Origin: an uncultured Opitutia bacterium
Lineage (GTDB): Bacteria; Verrucomicrobiota; Verrucomicrobiia; Opitutales; UBA953
DNA length: 9,402 nucleotides
Direction: 5' to 3'
Assembly (NCBI GenBank): GCA_903924185.1
Contig: CAIYAN010000190.1
Span: forward strand, 1 to 9,402
Program-made: the position numbers and the translations under genes
Notes under the pieces: generated by a model
Seen by the model: only the letters and a program-made list of their open reading frames with translations
The model's database searches: none
What the model was told of the DNA's origin: nothing
Part shown: positions 1 through 5,953 of the stretch, piece after piece
How positions within the stretch are numbered: position 1 is the first letter of the stretch
Layout: each line of letters begins with the position of its first letter

Positions 1-795
1 ACGAATCGTTTCCGCATCAAGTAAGGCGCGCTCGACGGCGGCGCAGCCAATGACCACGTCATGGGCATGCGCTTGTTGCAGAGCGTCCGCCAGGGTCAGG
101 GAGGCACCCGAAAATTCTTCGGCGAGGGCACGGGCGTTAGCGAAAGTGCGGGAGGCCACGGAGACCTGAGTAGCGCCACGCGACACGAGCGCCTGCACGA
201 CTTGGCGGCCGACCTCACCCGTGCCGAGGACGAGGACGCGCGCATCGGCCAATTGTCCGAAGACCCGGCCCGCCAGCTCCACCGCGATATTTCCCAGGCT
301 GACCTGGCCTTGCGAAATCCCCGTATGGGTTCGGGCCCAAGCGCCCGCCTGGAAGGCGCGCTGGAAGATACGATTCAACATCGGGCCTGTCATACCGCGG
401 GCGAGCGCATCAGCGTAAGCGTCCTTGGTCTGGCCGGCGATTTCGGCTTCGCCGATCATCTGGGAATCTAAACCGGCGACGACCGCGAACAAGTGCTCGA
501 CGGCCTGAAGGCCAGGAATCGGGCGCAAGTGCCGATCTAGTTCCGAGGGCGCAACGCCCGTCGCTTGGATTAAGGCGGCGCGGGCATGGAGGGCGGCGGC
601 TTCGTCGCCAATCGCATAGGCTTCCAACCGGTTACACGTTGCGAGGAGGACGACCTCGGCGAGGCCGGCCGCGCGGGCGGCTCGATAAAAAGCCTCTACC
701 CCAGCCGGCGAGACGCTGAACGCCGCGCGGGCGTCGAGGCCAGCGGTGTGATGCGTGGCGCTCAAGGCCACCAAGGTGGTGGGGCGTTCGCTCAT
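1..795 (-). CDS. hemA: Glutamyl-tRNA reductase, C-terminal part outside window
   Basis: This enzyme reduces glutamyl-tRNA(Glu) to glutamate-1-semialdehyde with NADPH, the first committed step of C5-pathway tetrapyrrole synthesis in the cytoplasm. Translating the minus strand from ATG at 795 gives 265 residues without a stop before the window edge; the family is usually about 420 residues. The N-terminal SATHHTAGL resembles the usual NHxTAP-type segment. The active-site motif TCNRLEAY lies at 53-60, with the thioester-forming cysteine at C54. GLDSQMIGEAEIAGQ at 108-122 matches the conserved GLDSxxxGExQIxGQ segment. The NADPH-binding glycine motif GTGEVG lies at 191-196. The dimerisation domain would lie outside the window. 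The ATG overlaps the stop of the upstream HemX-like gene (ATGA), so translational coupling is likely. The family call is close to certain. Confidence 0.97.
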   Translation of the reverse strand, partial: MSERPTTLVALSATHHTAGLDARAAFSVSPAGVEAFYRAARAAGLAEVVLLATCNRLEAYAIGDEAAALHARAALIQATGVAPSELDRHLRPIPGLQAVEHLFAVVAGLDSQMIGEAEIAGQTKDAYADALARGMTGPMLNRIFQRAFQAGAWARTHTGISQGQVSLGNIAVELAGRVFGQLADARVLVLGTGEVGRQVVQALVSRGATQVSVASRTFANARALAEEFSGASLTLADALQQAHAHDVVIGCAAVERALLDAETIR

Positions 796-1622
796 CGGGC
801 GGAAGGAAGGGAGAGCCACAACGCCGCCAGCGCCGGCAACAAGAGCCACAGTGAACCGCGGGCGAAGGCGGCACCGCTGACGGAGGCTCGGCGCCGCAGG
901 GTGAGGAGCACCACAGCAAGCAACAACGTCACGCCTGCCATCACCAGCTTGGGGAAATTCGCGAAACCCGTGACGCCAGTAAAGACATCGACGGCCCCGA
1001 TGGCCACGGACAAGGCGAGCATCCACACCGCGGCGCCCATCAGGTTCGCGCCGATCTTATCCATGGGCACTAAGGCCGGCAGCAAACCGTAGATGCCGCC
1101 GAACTTCCGTTGGGCGAGCGCGCGATCCTGCAGGAGATAGGCGAGGGCGTTCAGTGCTTGGGCGGCCAATAAACAATAAGCCAAGATGGCTGCCCCAATG
1201 TGCAGGAGGATCAAGGGCTTGACTGAAGAGGTGAACGCGTGCGTCTCGCCCCCCAATCGACTCGCGGCGAAAACGCAGGCCGTGGTGGCCGACGAGATGA
1301 CCCAGATGGGAAGACGGTGGTCAAAGGCTAGGTCTAAGAAGATGGCCAAGCCCGCTAGACCCCACCCAATCGACAAAAGCATTCCCGCGGATGAATCCAC
1401 GGGGAAGGTGTTGCGCGCGAGACCGTCGGCCGACAACGCGACCGTAAGCAGCAGCCAGCCAACTCGAAGCAACCAGAGCCCACCCGCTGGTACGTTGCGT
1501 GGGGATGGCGCGGACTTCACCTGCCAATCCCAGGCTGCACTGGCCAAGAAGATAAAGGCGCTGACCATGCCCATAACCCCCAGGGGGAGGGGGAGGGCGG
1601 TATCTCCGGACGGAACGACCAT
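792..1622 (-). CDS. HemX/YpjD-like cytochrome c assembly family membrane protein
   Basis: A 276-residue polytopic inner-membrane protein of the CcmC/CcsA superfamily, closest in appearance to HemX/YpjD. About eight hydrophobic segments are visible, near residues 10-30, 48-66, 84-100, 104-121, 135-165, 192-212, 224-242 and 255-272. The conserved segment LLHIGAAILAY (139-149), with H141, matches the family's LLHI...AY core helix. The tryptophan-rich WWD haem-handling motif of true CcsA/CcmC proteins is not visible, which favours HemX/YpjD over a cytochrome c haem lyase. HemX of Bacillus is encoded beside hemA and is reported to lower HemA level; the same pairing here supports a related role, but that is inference. 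ATG at 1622 was chosen because the in-frame extension to 1760 is not hydrophobic, crosses the divergent promoter region and overlaps the DUF5069 gene. The TGA overlaps the hemA start. Confidence 0.8.
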   Translation of the reverse strand: MVVPSGDTALPLPLGVMGMVSAFIFLASAAWDWQVKSAPSPRNVPAGGLWLLRVGWLLLTVALSADGLARNTFPVDSSAGMLLSIGWGLAGLAIFLDLAFDHRLPIWVISSATTACVFAASRLGGETHAFTSSVKPLILLHIGAAILAYCLLAAQALNALAYLLQDRALAQRKFGGIYGLLPALVPMDKIGANLMGAAVWMLALSVAIGAVDVFTGVTGFANFPKLVMAGVTLLLAVVLLTLRRRASVSGAAFARGSLWLLLPALAALWLSLPSAR

Positions 1623-1628
1623 GGATTT

Positions 1629-1658
1629 AAAATAGAGTGAGGTGTGACATTTTGGCAA
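1629..1658 (-). promoter_or_regulatory. Candidate promoter of the hemX-like/hemA operon
   Basis: On the minus strand a -35-like TTGCCA (1658-1653, five of six bases matching TTGACA) is followed after 18 nt by a -10-like TATTTT (1634-1629, four of six matching TATAAT). Transcription starting 6-7 nt further would begin at or next to the ATG at 1622, implying a leaderless or nearly leaderless message; no Shine-Dalgarno sequence precedes this ATG. This is pattern matching only. Confidence 0.35.
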
Positions 1659-1669
1659 CCCCCCAAAAT
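1649..1669. promoter_or_regulatory. 21-bp inverted repeat, candidate operator
   Basis: ATTTTGG (1649-1655) and its exact reverse complement CCAAAAT (1663-1669) flank a 7-nt C-rich spacer. The geometry suits a dimeric repressor. The left arm overlaps the putative -35 element of the hemX-like gene on the opposite strand. A second, weaker inverted repeat, GTAAA (1673-1677) with TTTAC (1686-1690), follows at once. No regulator gene lies nearby, so the binding protein is unknown. Confidence 0.35.
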
Positions 1670-1690
1670 TAGGTAAATACCCCTGTTTAC

Positions 1691-1718
1691 TTGCGAAACA
1701 TGGGTCGGAGGCTATTTT
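1691..1718 (+). promoter_or_regulatory. Weak candidate promoter for the DUF5069 cluster
   Basis: TTGCGA (1691-1696) and TATTTT (1713-1718) are separated by 16 nt, each matching four of six consensus bases. A start 7 nt downstream would fall only a few bases before the ATG at 1728. The region is AT-rich compared with its surroundings, which favours a promoter here, but the exact elements are uncertain. Confidence 0.25.
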
Positions 1719-1727
1719 TAGTAAATT

Positions 1728-2183
1728 ATGGCCTACAACCCCTACGATCTGACCCAGCACCCACCTCGCAGCCCTCGCTGTCGCCTCGGCGGCCTCGTGA
1801 TCCTACCCCGCATGTTAGACAAGGCTCGGGCCACCCTAGAGGGTAAGAACGGGGAATACACCTACAACTGCTCCCTCGACCAGAACGTCCTTAACTTCCT
1901 CGGCCTAGATGCCGACGCCCTCAAGGCACAAGTCGCGAAGGGCCTTGGGGACGGCGAAATCCTAACCTGGATGTTGGCCAACGCCAAACACCCTCGGGTT
2001 GGCTACGAAATCGCCGCCTTTAGTGCCTTTCATGACCAACGCGCCCCCTCCGCCCCGGGTGGTCGGGAACGCCTAACCCATTACCAGTCGTCGACCCCAG
2101 CTGGGGCCAAGCGCGAAGACATCACCACCTGGTTCGACGTCCTGGACCTCGACGATCACCAAAGCTTCGGCGGCAAAGTCTAA
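1728..2183 (+). CDS. DUF5069 family protein of unknown function
   Basis: A 151-residue soluble protein with no signal peptide or membrane segment. Its N-terminal half has the features I associate with DUF5069: DLTQHPPRSPRCRLGG (residues 7-22), then ILPRMLDKAR, GKNGEYTYNCSLDQ, a FLGLDADALK segment and GDGEILTWM. The basic, proline-rich start and the central Asp/Glu/Tyr-rich block suggest a small ligand-binding or enzymatic fold, but no biochemical role is established as far as I know. The C-terminal end (ITTWFDVLDLDDHQSFGG) is acidic. It heads a plus-strand cluster, with the phosphatase start only 9 nt after its stop. ATG at 1728 sits exactly before the conserved N-terminal block. No Shine-Dalgarno sequence is visible. 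The family assignment is from memory of the motif pattern. Confidence 0.8.
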   Translation: MAYNPYDLTQHPPRSPRCRLGGLVILPRMLDKARATLEGKNGEYTYNCSLDQNVLNFLGLDADALKAQVAKGLGDGEILTWMLANAKHPRVGYEIAAFSAFHDQRAPSAPGGRERLTHYQSSTPAGAKREDITTWFDVLDLDDHQSFGGKV

Positions 2184-2192
2184 GACCCTGCT

Positions 2193-2642
2193 GTGGGTCA
2201 GCCGCGCAAAATACTGATGGTCTGCATGGGGAACATCTGTCGGAGCCCGACGGCGGAAGTGGTCCTGCGCGACAAGGCCAAGTCCCGCGGTATCGAGCTG
2301 ATCGTGGATTCCGTCGGCACCGAAAACTACCACATCGGCGACCCGCCGGACGCACGCTCCATTCACCATGCTCGCCGCCGCGGCTACGACCTCACGGCCC
2401 TACGCGCCCGGCAAATCTCAGCCCAAGACTTTACGGAATTCGACGTTATCCTCGCCGCCGACGCGGTTAATCTTCACGCCATCACCCTTCGCTGTCCGGT
2501 CGAACACCAGTCCAAGCTGGGTCTCTTCCTGGGCACAGAACCGTTACCCGATCCTTACTATGGCGAAGCAGCCGATTTTGAAAAAGTGCTCGATTTAGTC
2601 GAAAAACGCGTGGATTTCCTGCTCGCAAGCTGGTGGTGCTAA
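2193..2642 (+). CDS. Low-molecular-weight protein tyrosine phosphatase
   Basis: A 149-residue cytoplasmic phosphatase of the LMW-PTP family, about the usual length, predicted to remove phosphate from tyrosine or other phosphorylated substrates by a cysteinyl-phosphate intermediate. The P-loop CMGNICRS gives the CX5R(S/T) signature, with nucleophile C11, R17 and S18. The general acid is D120 in the DPYYG loop (120-124), the equivalent of the family's DPY motif. Between them lie YHIGDPPDARS (46-56), like the usual WHxGxPPDPRA, and an AAD..N segment in place of the common MD..N. The GTG at 2193 is the only reasonable start, since the first beta strand (KILMVCMGN) begins at residue 6. No tyrosine kinase or polysaccharide gene is adjacent, so the substrate cannot be inferred. 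The gene is probably cotranscribed with its neighbours. Confidence 0.93.
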   Translation: MGQPRKILMVCMGNICRSPTAEVVLRDKAKSRGIELIVDSVGTENYHIGDPPDARSIHHARRRGYDLTALRARQISAQDFTEFDVILAADAVNLHAITLRCPVEHQSKLGLFLGTEPLPDPYYGEAADFEKVLDLVEKRVDFLLASWWC

Positions 2643-2690
2643 AAGAGTAAGGTTGCGGCTAAGGCTTAAGCAAGGTTCGCTCCTCCATCG

Positions 2691-3044
2691 ATGTATCAAG
2701 TGAATTTCAGTGACCAAGCAATCCGGGAGTTGGCCAAGCTGCCAACCCTGGAACAGATGGACGTCGTCGAAGCCTTCTCCTCCCTCACTCCGGAAGATCT
2801 CTTACGCGGAAGCTCCGAGCTCGGGACCGTCCGCCGGGGAGGGCACGTTTATCACCGCCTCCGCGTTGGCGAGTTCCGCATCTACTTCGAAGCCACCGAA
2901 GAGTCATTGGTTGCCAACTACGTTCTCCATCGCCACACCTTCGCTGACTTTGCCTTTCGCTCCCATCTCCCGTTCGCTGAAGACGAAGCCCGCATTGAAC
3001 AAGAAGGCGGCTTTTGGAAGTATCTCGACGACCCAAAATCCTAA
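2691..3044 (+). CDS. RelE/ParE-superfamily-like protein without antitoxin
   Basis: A 117-residue protein resembling RelE-fold toxins. It opens with YQVNFSDQAIRELAKLP, like the first strand and helix of RelE (V.F...A...L.KL). It then has YHRLRVGEFRIYFEA (54-68), matching the family's yRLRVGdyRvvye hairpin with R57, R59 and R63, and VLHRHTF (78-84) where toxins have a final strand and an HR...Y end. The usual C-terminal catalytic tyrosine is not evident, and a charged tail of about 25 residues follows (to DDPKS). No antitoxin-like ORF lies beside it: upstream is a phosphatase (48 nt gap), and downstream pssA begins 2 nt after its stop. A domesticated, non-toxic or regulatory member is plausible; activity is not shown by the sequence. 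Confidence 0.65.
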   Translation: MYQVNFSDQAIRELAKLPTLEQMDVVEAFSSLTPEDLLRGSSELGTVRRGGHVYHRLRVGEFRIYFEATEESLVANYVLHRHTFADFAFRSHLPFAEDEARIEQEGGFWKYLDDPKS

Positions 3045-3046
3045 AC

Positions 3047-3928
3047 GTGAGCTCCCCCCAACCCCCCCGCTACAACTCTCCCGAAGAGGCGGCCCGTATC
3101 TATCTCCTGCCTAATCTTTTCACGGCGGGAAACATGCTCTGTGGATTCTTAGCCATTAAGGAATGCATCGAAGCCCGCTTCACGACGGTCCTAGCCGACG
3201 ACGTGGCCGGTCACTATGTGATGGCCGTTTGGTTCATTCTCTTTGCCTGTCTCTGCGACCTCTTTGATGGCCGGGTGGCCCGCGCCACGCACCGCGAATC
3301 GCTCTTCGGGGCGGAGTTTGATTCCATCGCCGACACCGTGTCCTTCGGCGTAGCCCCCGCCCTGATGGCCTGTTTTCTTATCATCAACCCGGGGGTTAAC
3401 GACGACATCAAGCTCGTCACCTGGCTCTTAGCCTTCATCTACCTACTCTGCGTTGGGGTGCGCTTGGCTCGTTTTAATGTCCTCACTAATCCCTTAGTCC
3501 CAGGGAATGAAAAGCGCGCGGCGGGCGGAGATTTTGTGGGCCTCCCGTCACCGGCAGCCGCAGGGGTGATGGCCTCGCTGGTCTTGGTATTATCCAAGAT
3601 TATGGTGACGCCTGGGGCTAAGCCAGAGGCCTATACGTCGTGGTCTTGGACCCTCCTACCACTGATGCTAATCATCTCGTACCTGATGGTCAGTAATGTC
3701 CGTTTCCCGAGCCTCAAAAAGGTCGATTGGAATACCAAGACCCGCTCGCGCGGCTTTATCCTAATCATCTTGGTGGTGGTGGCGGCTATTCGCTACCGGG
3801 AGTTCGCATTACCGGCGGTCTTCCTTGGCTACATCTGCTGGGGGGTGGTCCGCCACTTTTTCCTACTCCGAAAAGGCGAGATAGACCCCGCTCCCGAAGA
3901 TGAGGATGAAAACGAGCCTACGGTGTGA
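3047..3928 (+). CDS. pssA: CDP-diacylglycerol-serine O-phosphatidyltransferase
   Basis: Phosphatidylserine synthase of the CDP-alcohol phosphatidyltransferase family. This integral membrane enzyme joins CDP-diacylglycerol and serine to give phosphatidylserine and CMP, the precursor step to phosphatidylethanolamine. With the GTG at 3047 it has 293 residues. The full signature D71-x2-D74-G75-x2-A78-R79-x8-G88-x3-D92-x3-D96 is intact, and these aspartates bind metal and catalyse. YLLPNLFTAGNMLCGF (19-34) is the typical first helix of PssA. Further hydrophobic segments lie near 56-72, 99-115, 122-140, 170-185, 202-216, 236-249 and 254-273. The tail is acidic (DEDENE). An in-frame TTG at 3014 would add 11 residues overlapping the previous gene; the GTG 2 nt after that gene's stop is preferred. 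No psd gene is adjacent. CMP produced here could be recycled by the Cmk domain encoded downstream. Confidence 0.92.
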   Translation: MSSPQPPRYNSPEEAARIYLLPNLFTAGNMLCGFLAIKECIEARFTTVLADDVAGHYVMAVWFILFACLCDLFDGRVARATHRESLFGAEFDSIADTVSFGVAPALMACFLIINPGVNDDIKLVTWLLAFIYLLCVGVRLARFNVLTNPLVPGNEKRAAGGDFVGLPSPAAAGVMASLVLVLSKIMVTPGAKPEAYTSWSWTLLPLMLIISYLMVSNVRFPSLKKVDWNTKTRSRGFILIILVVVAAIRYREFALPAVFLGYICWGVVRHFFLLRKGEIDPAPEDEDENEPTV

Positions 3929-4176
3929 ATAAGGGGTGAGGGAATCGGGCTTCTAGACCCCTGTGAACAAAGTAATCCTTATTCGCAGGTTGGGCACAGG
4001 GACGCCAAAAGCACATCCCGCCTAATTTCAACACCTTGGGAAACTATCCACGCCCTTCCGAGACTTACGGTTACTACTGTATTTAATTAATTAGGTTATC
4101 TATTAATACAGTCCCTCCGGAAGTGGGCATTGATTGGTTGCCACTGACCCCTCCCAGCCTCAAATCTGTCTGCATC
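3929..4176. promoter_or_regulatory. dnaN upstream region with near-consensus DnaA boxes
   Basis: This 248-bp gap is the longest non-coding stretch of the window. Compared with TTATNCACA, two sites have one mismatch: TTGTTCACA on the minus strand (3970-3962) and TTATTCGCA on the plus strand (3979-3987). Two more have two mismatches: TTGGGCACA (3990-3998) and CTATCCACG (4044-4052). A GC-rich spacer, TTACTACTG (4071-4079) and an AT-rich block (about 4080-4110) follow. This could be a DnaA-controlled dnaN promoter or part of an origin. The 5' end also has GGGGT (3933-3937) paired with ACCCC (3957-3961) inside AATAAGG (3928-3934)/CCTTATT (3977-3983); no U-tract follows, so a terminator for pssA is not proven. 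Confidence 0.4.
4077..4111. repeat. AT-rich inverted repeat upstream of dnaN
   Basis: CTGTATT (4077-4083) and its exact reverse complement AATACAG (4105-4111) enclose 21 nt consisting almost entirely of A and T. Allowing a one-base bulge, the pairing extends three more bases. The block is the most AT-rich part of the window and could be a DNA-unwinding element, an operator, or the core promoter of dnaN. No good -35/-10 pair with proper spacing could be picked. Confidence 0.45.
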
Positions 4177-5304
4177 ATGAAGTTCAAGGTAAACCGAAAC
4201 CATTTTTTTAACGGCCTCTCCAGCGTGACCAACGTGGTGGGCAATCGCGCCACGATGCCGATTTTACAAAATGTCCTCATCGAAGCCGAAGGGGACACCG
4301 TAACCCTAACCACCACTAACCTCGATCTCGGTATTTGCTGTCGCATCAAGGCCACGGTGACCTCCCCAGGCCGCATCACTTTGCCAGTCAAGAAACTCGT
4401 CCCAATTATCCGGTCTCTTTCGGGTGCCGAGACGGTCGTTGAACTGACCGGAAAAGACCGCGTCAAAGTCACGTCGGGAAGTTCCGTGTTCCAAATCGCC
4501 GGCCTGCCAGCTGATCAATTCCCCCCAATCGCCAGCTTCACGGGTCAGCCCACCATTTCAATCGAACAGGAAGACTTAGGTTCCATGCTGCGTAAAGTCA
4601 GCTACGCGCAATCAACGGACGAAAATCGCTACATTCTCAACGGCGTCTTCTTTGAATTTGCAGACGGTAAACTCACGGTTGTCGCGACCGACGGCCGTCG
4701 CCTCGCCAAGTGTGAACGTGCTTTGGAAGGCCCCGACAAGCCACTCTCCCTGATTTTACCTGCCCGCACCATCGCTGAACTACAGCGACTGCTCAAGGTG
4801 GGCGGCAAGGCACACGTTTCCCACAACGAGCGCCAGGTCGGCTTCACCATCGACATCCCGAAGAACGACGAAGGCCTCGTCGACCGTATCCAGCTCGTCT
4901 CCAAGGTCGTTGAAGGCAACTACCCGAACTACCGCCAGGTCATCCCCAAGGAAGCCGGCAGCAAGGTTCGCCTCGAGCGCGAAAAACTCTTGGATAGCGT
5001 CACGCGCGCCGCGCTAATGTGTGATGACCGCAATAACACCATCCGGCTGTCTGTTTCCAAGAAGAACCAGAACCTTGAGATCAGCGCGAAGTCTGATTCC
5101 GGTGAAGCCCATGAACCGATTGCGGTGAAGTACGATGGGCCCGACGTGAACATCGCTTTCAACCCGCAGTATGTCGTCGAACCCTTGAAAGCGGTGACCG
5201 AAGACGAGATAGATTTTGAATTCAAGGACGACATGTCCCCAGGCGTCATCCGCGGCCTCAAGGAAGATTTCCTCTGCGTGGTGATGCCGCAGCGGATCTC
5301 GTAA
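4177..5304 (+). CDS. dnaN: DNA polymerase III beta subunit (sliding clamp)
   Basis: A 375-residue protein of normal length that forms the ring-shaped dimeric processivity clamp of the replicative polymerase and a docking platform for repair and initiation-control proteins. The start MKFKVNRNHFFNGLSSVTNVV is the typical first strand and helix, followed by TMPILQNVLIEA, the signature of domain 1. ENRYILNGVFFE and VVATDGRRLAKCE mark domain 2 and part of the peptide-binding pocket. EGNYPNYRQVIP lies in the domain 2-3 region, and the C-terminus VVMPQRI (368-374) corresponds to the VMPMRL end of the E. coli protein, which also lines the pocket. ATG at 4177 is chosen over an upstream in-frame GTG at 4123, whose extra 18 residues are not clamp-like. 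No Shine-Dalgarno sequence precedes it. dnaA and recF are not adjacent. Confidence 0.97.
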   Translation: MKFKVNRNHFFNGLSSVTNVVGNRATMPILQNVLIEAEGDTVTLTTTNLDLGICCRIKATVTSPGRITLPVKKLVPIIRSLSGAETVVELTGKDRVKVTSGSSVFQIAGLPADQFPPIASFTGQPTISIEQEDLGSMLRKVSYAQSTDENRYILNGVFFEFADGKLTVVATDGRRLAKCERALEGPDKPLSLILPARTIAELQRLLKVGGKAHVSHNERQVGFTIDIPKNDEGLVDRIQLVSKVVEGNYPNYRQVIPKEAGSKVRLEREKLLDSVTRAALMCDDRNNTIRLSVSKKNQNLEISAKSDSGEAHEPIAVKYDGPDVNIAFNPQYVVEPLKAVTEDEIDFEFKDDMSPGVIRGLKEDFLCVVMPQRIS

Positions 5305-5317
5305 GGGCTTACAGCCC
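5305..5317. terminator. Small hairpin between convergent dnaN and plsC
   Basis: GGGCT (5305-5309) and AGCCC (5313-5317) can form a five-pair stem with a 3-nt loop between the converging stop codons. An overlapping GTAAG/CTTAC repeat (5301-5305 and 5308-5312) includes both stops. No U-tract follows on either strand, so this is at best a weak bidirectional terminator. Confidence 0.2.
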
Positions 5318-5953
5318 GGGGTCTTGGTAATCAGGTAACGCCTTTATCGCCGCGAGAATCCGTCGCGAGGCTTCCATCGTGCGACCTGCCACGCCTTCAC
5401 CGGGATCGTAGTCAGCTGGCAGTAACGCCTTCCCGAAGCGGACGCGTACGCGGGCCCCGCCGGTGGGAAAGAAAGCCCCGCGGGGCAGGACGTCGCGGGC
5501 TCCGCGGATATGGATAGGCACAACGGGTACGCCCGACTTGCAGGCAAGTAAACCAGCGCCTGCCTTGGCTTCACCAATGATGCCATCGGCACTCCGGGTG
5601 CCTTCAGGGAAAATCATCAGGCCACGGCCTTGGGCCAGTGCGGCTAAGGCTGACCGAATCGCACCTATGTCGGCCTCGCCGCGATCGACCGGAATGCAGT
5701 GACAGTAACTTAAGACCGCTCCGAGAACGGGGTTATCGAAGAGTGAACGACGAGCGATGAAAGAGATCTCTCGCGGTAAGCACGAGCCAATCACCGGCGG
5801 GTCGAGCATGCTTTGGTGGTTGGATGCGAAGATGCAGGCCCCATTGGGGACGGTTTCCCAGCCTTCTACTTCGATGGTCGCAAAGACCTCCGCAAAGGCG
5901 CGGGCACCATGATACACCGCCTTATAGACGAGGTTGTGCGAAGTGAGAATCAT
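5309..5953 (-). CDS. plsC: 1-acyl-sn-glycerol-3-phosphate acyltransferase
   Basis: A 214-residue membrane-associated acyltransferase predicted to acylate the sn-2 position of lysophosphatidic acid, giving phosphatidic acid, the precursor of CDP-diacylglycerol used by PssA. The four family blocks are visible: catalytic NHQSMLDP (45-52) with the H46-x4-D51 pair; block II around ISFIARRSLFDNPVLG (63-78); block III FPEGTRS (115-121), which binds the glycerol phosphate; and block IV VPIHIRG, close to the common VPV-I--G. No strong membrane helix is seen, as in many short PlsC proteins. The ATG at 5953 overlaps the aroA::cmk stop (ATGA), so coupling is likely. cmk followed by plsC is a gene order known from Clostridium-type genomes. 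The acyl donor and exact acceptor cannot be told from sequence. Confidence 0.92.
   Translation of the reverse strand: MILTSHNLVYKAVYHGARAFAEVFATIEVEGWETVPNGACIFASNHQSMLDPPVIGSCLPREISFIARRSLFDNPVLGAVLSYCHCIPVDRGEADIGAIRSALAALAQGRGLMIFPEGTRSADGIIGEAKAGAGLLACKSGVPVVPIHIRGARDVLPRGAFFPTGGARVRVRFGKALLPADYDPGEGVAGRTMEASRRILAAIKALPDYQDPGL

Noticed and set aside
586..1635. Long plus-strand open frames (586-1092, 1186-1635) opposite hemA and the hemX-like gene
   Set aside because: They are antisense to clearly conserved genes, are low in complexity and rich in Arg/Ala/Pro, and show no recognisable domain; typical shadows in GC-rich DNA.
1623..1760. Longer hemX-like start at 1760
   Set aside because: The extra 46 residues lack the family pattern, cross the AT-rich divergent promoter region and overlap the DUF5069 coding sequence.
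2691..3044. Complete toxin-antitoxin module
   Set aside because: Only a RelE-like gene is present; the neighbours are a phosphatase and pssA, and no small antitoxin-like ORF is seen.
3929..3983. Rho-independent terminator after pssA
   Set aside because: Nested inverted repeats exist, but the loops are long and no U-tract follows.
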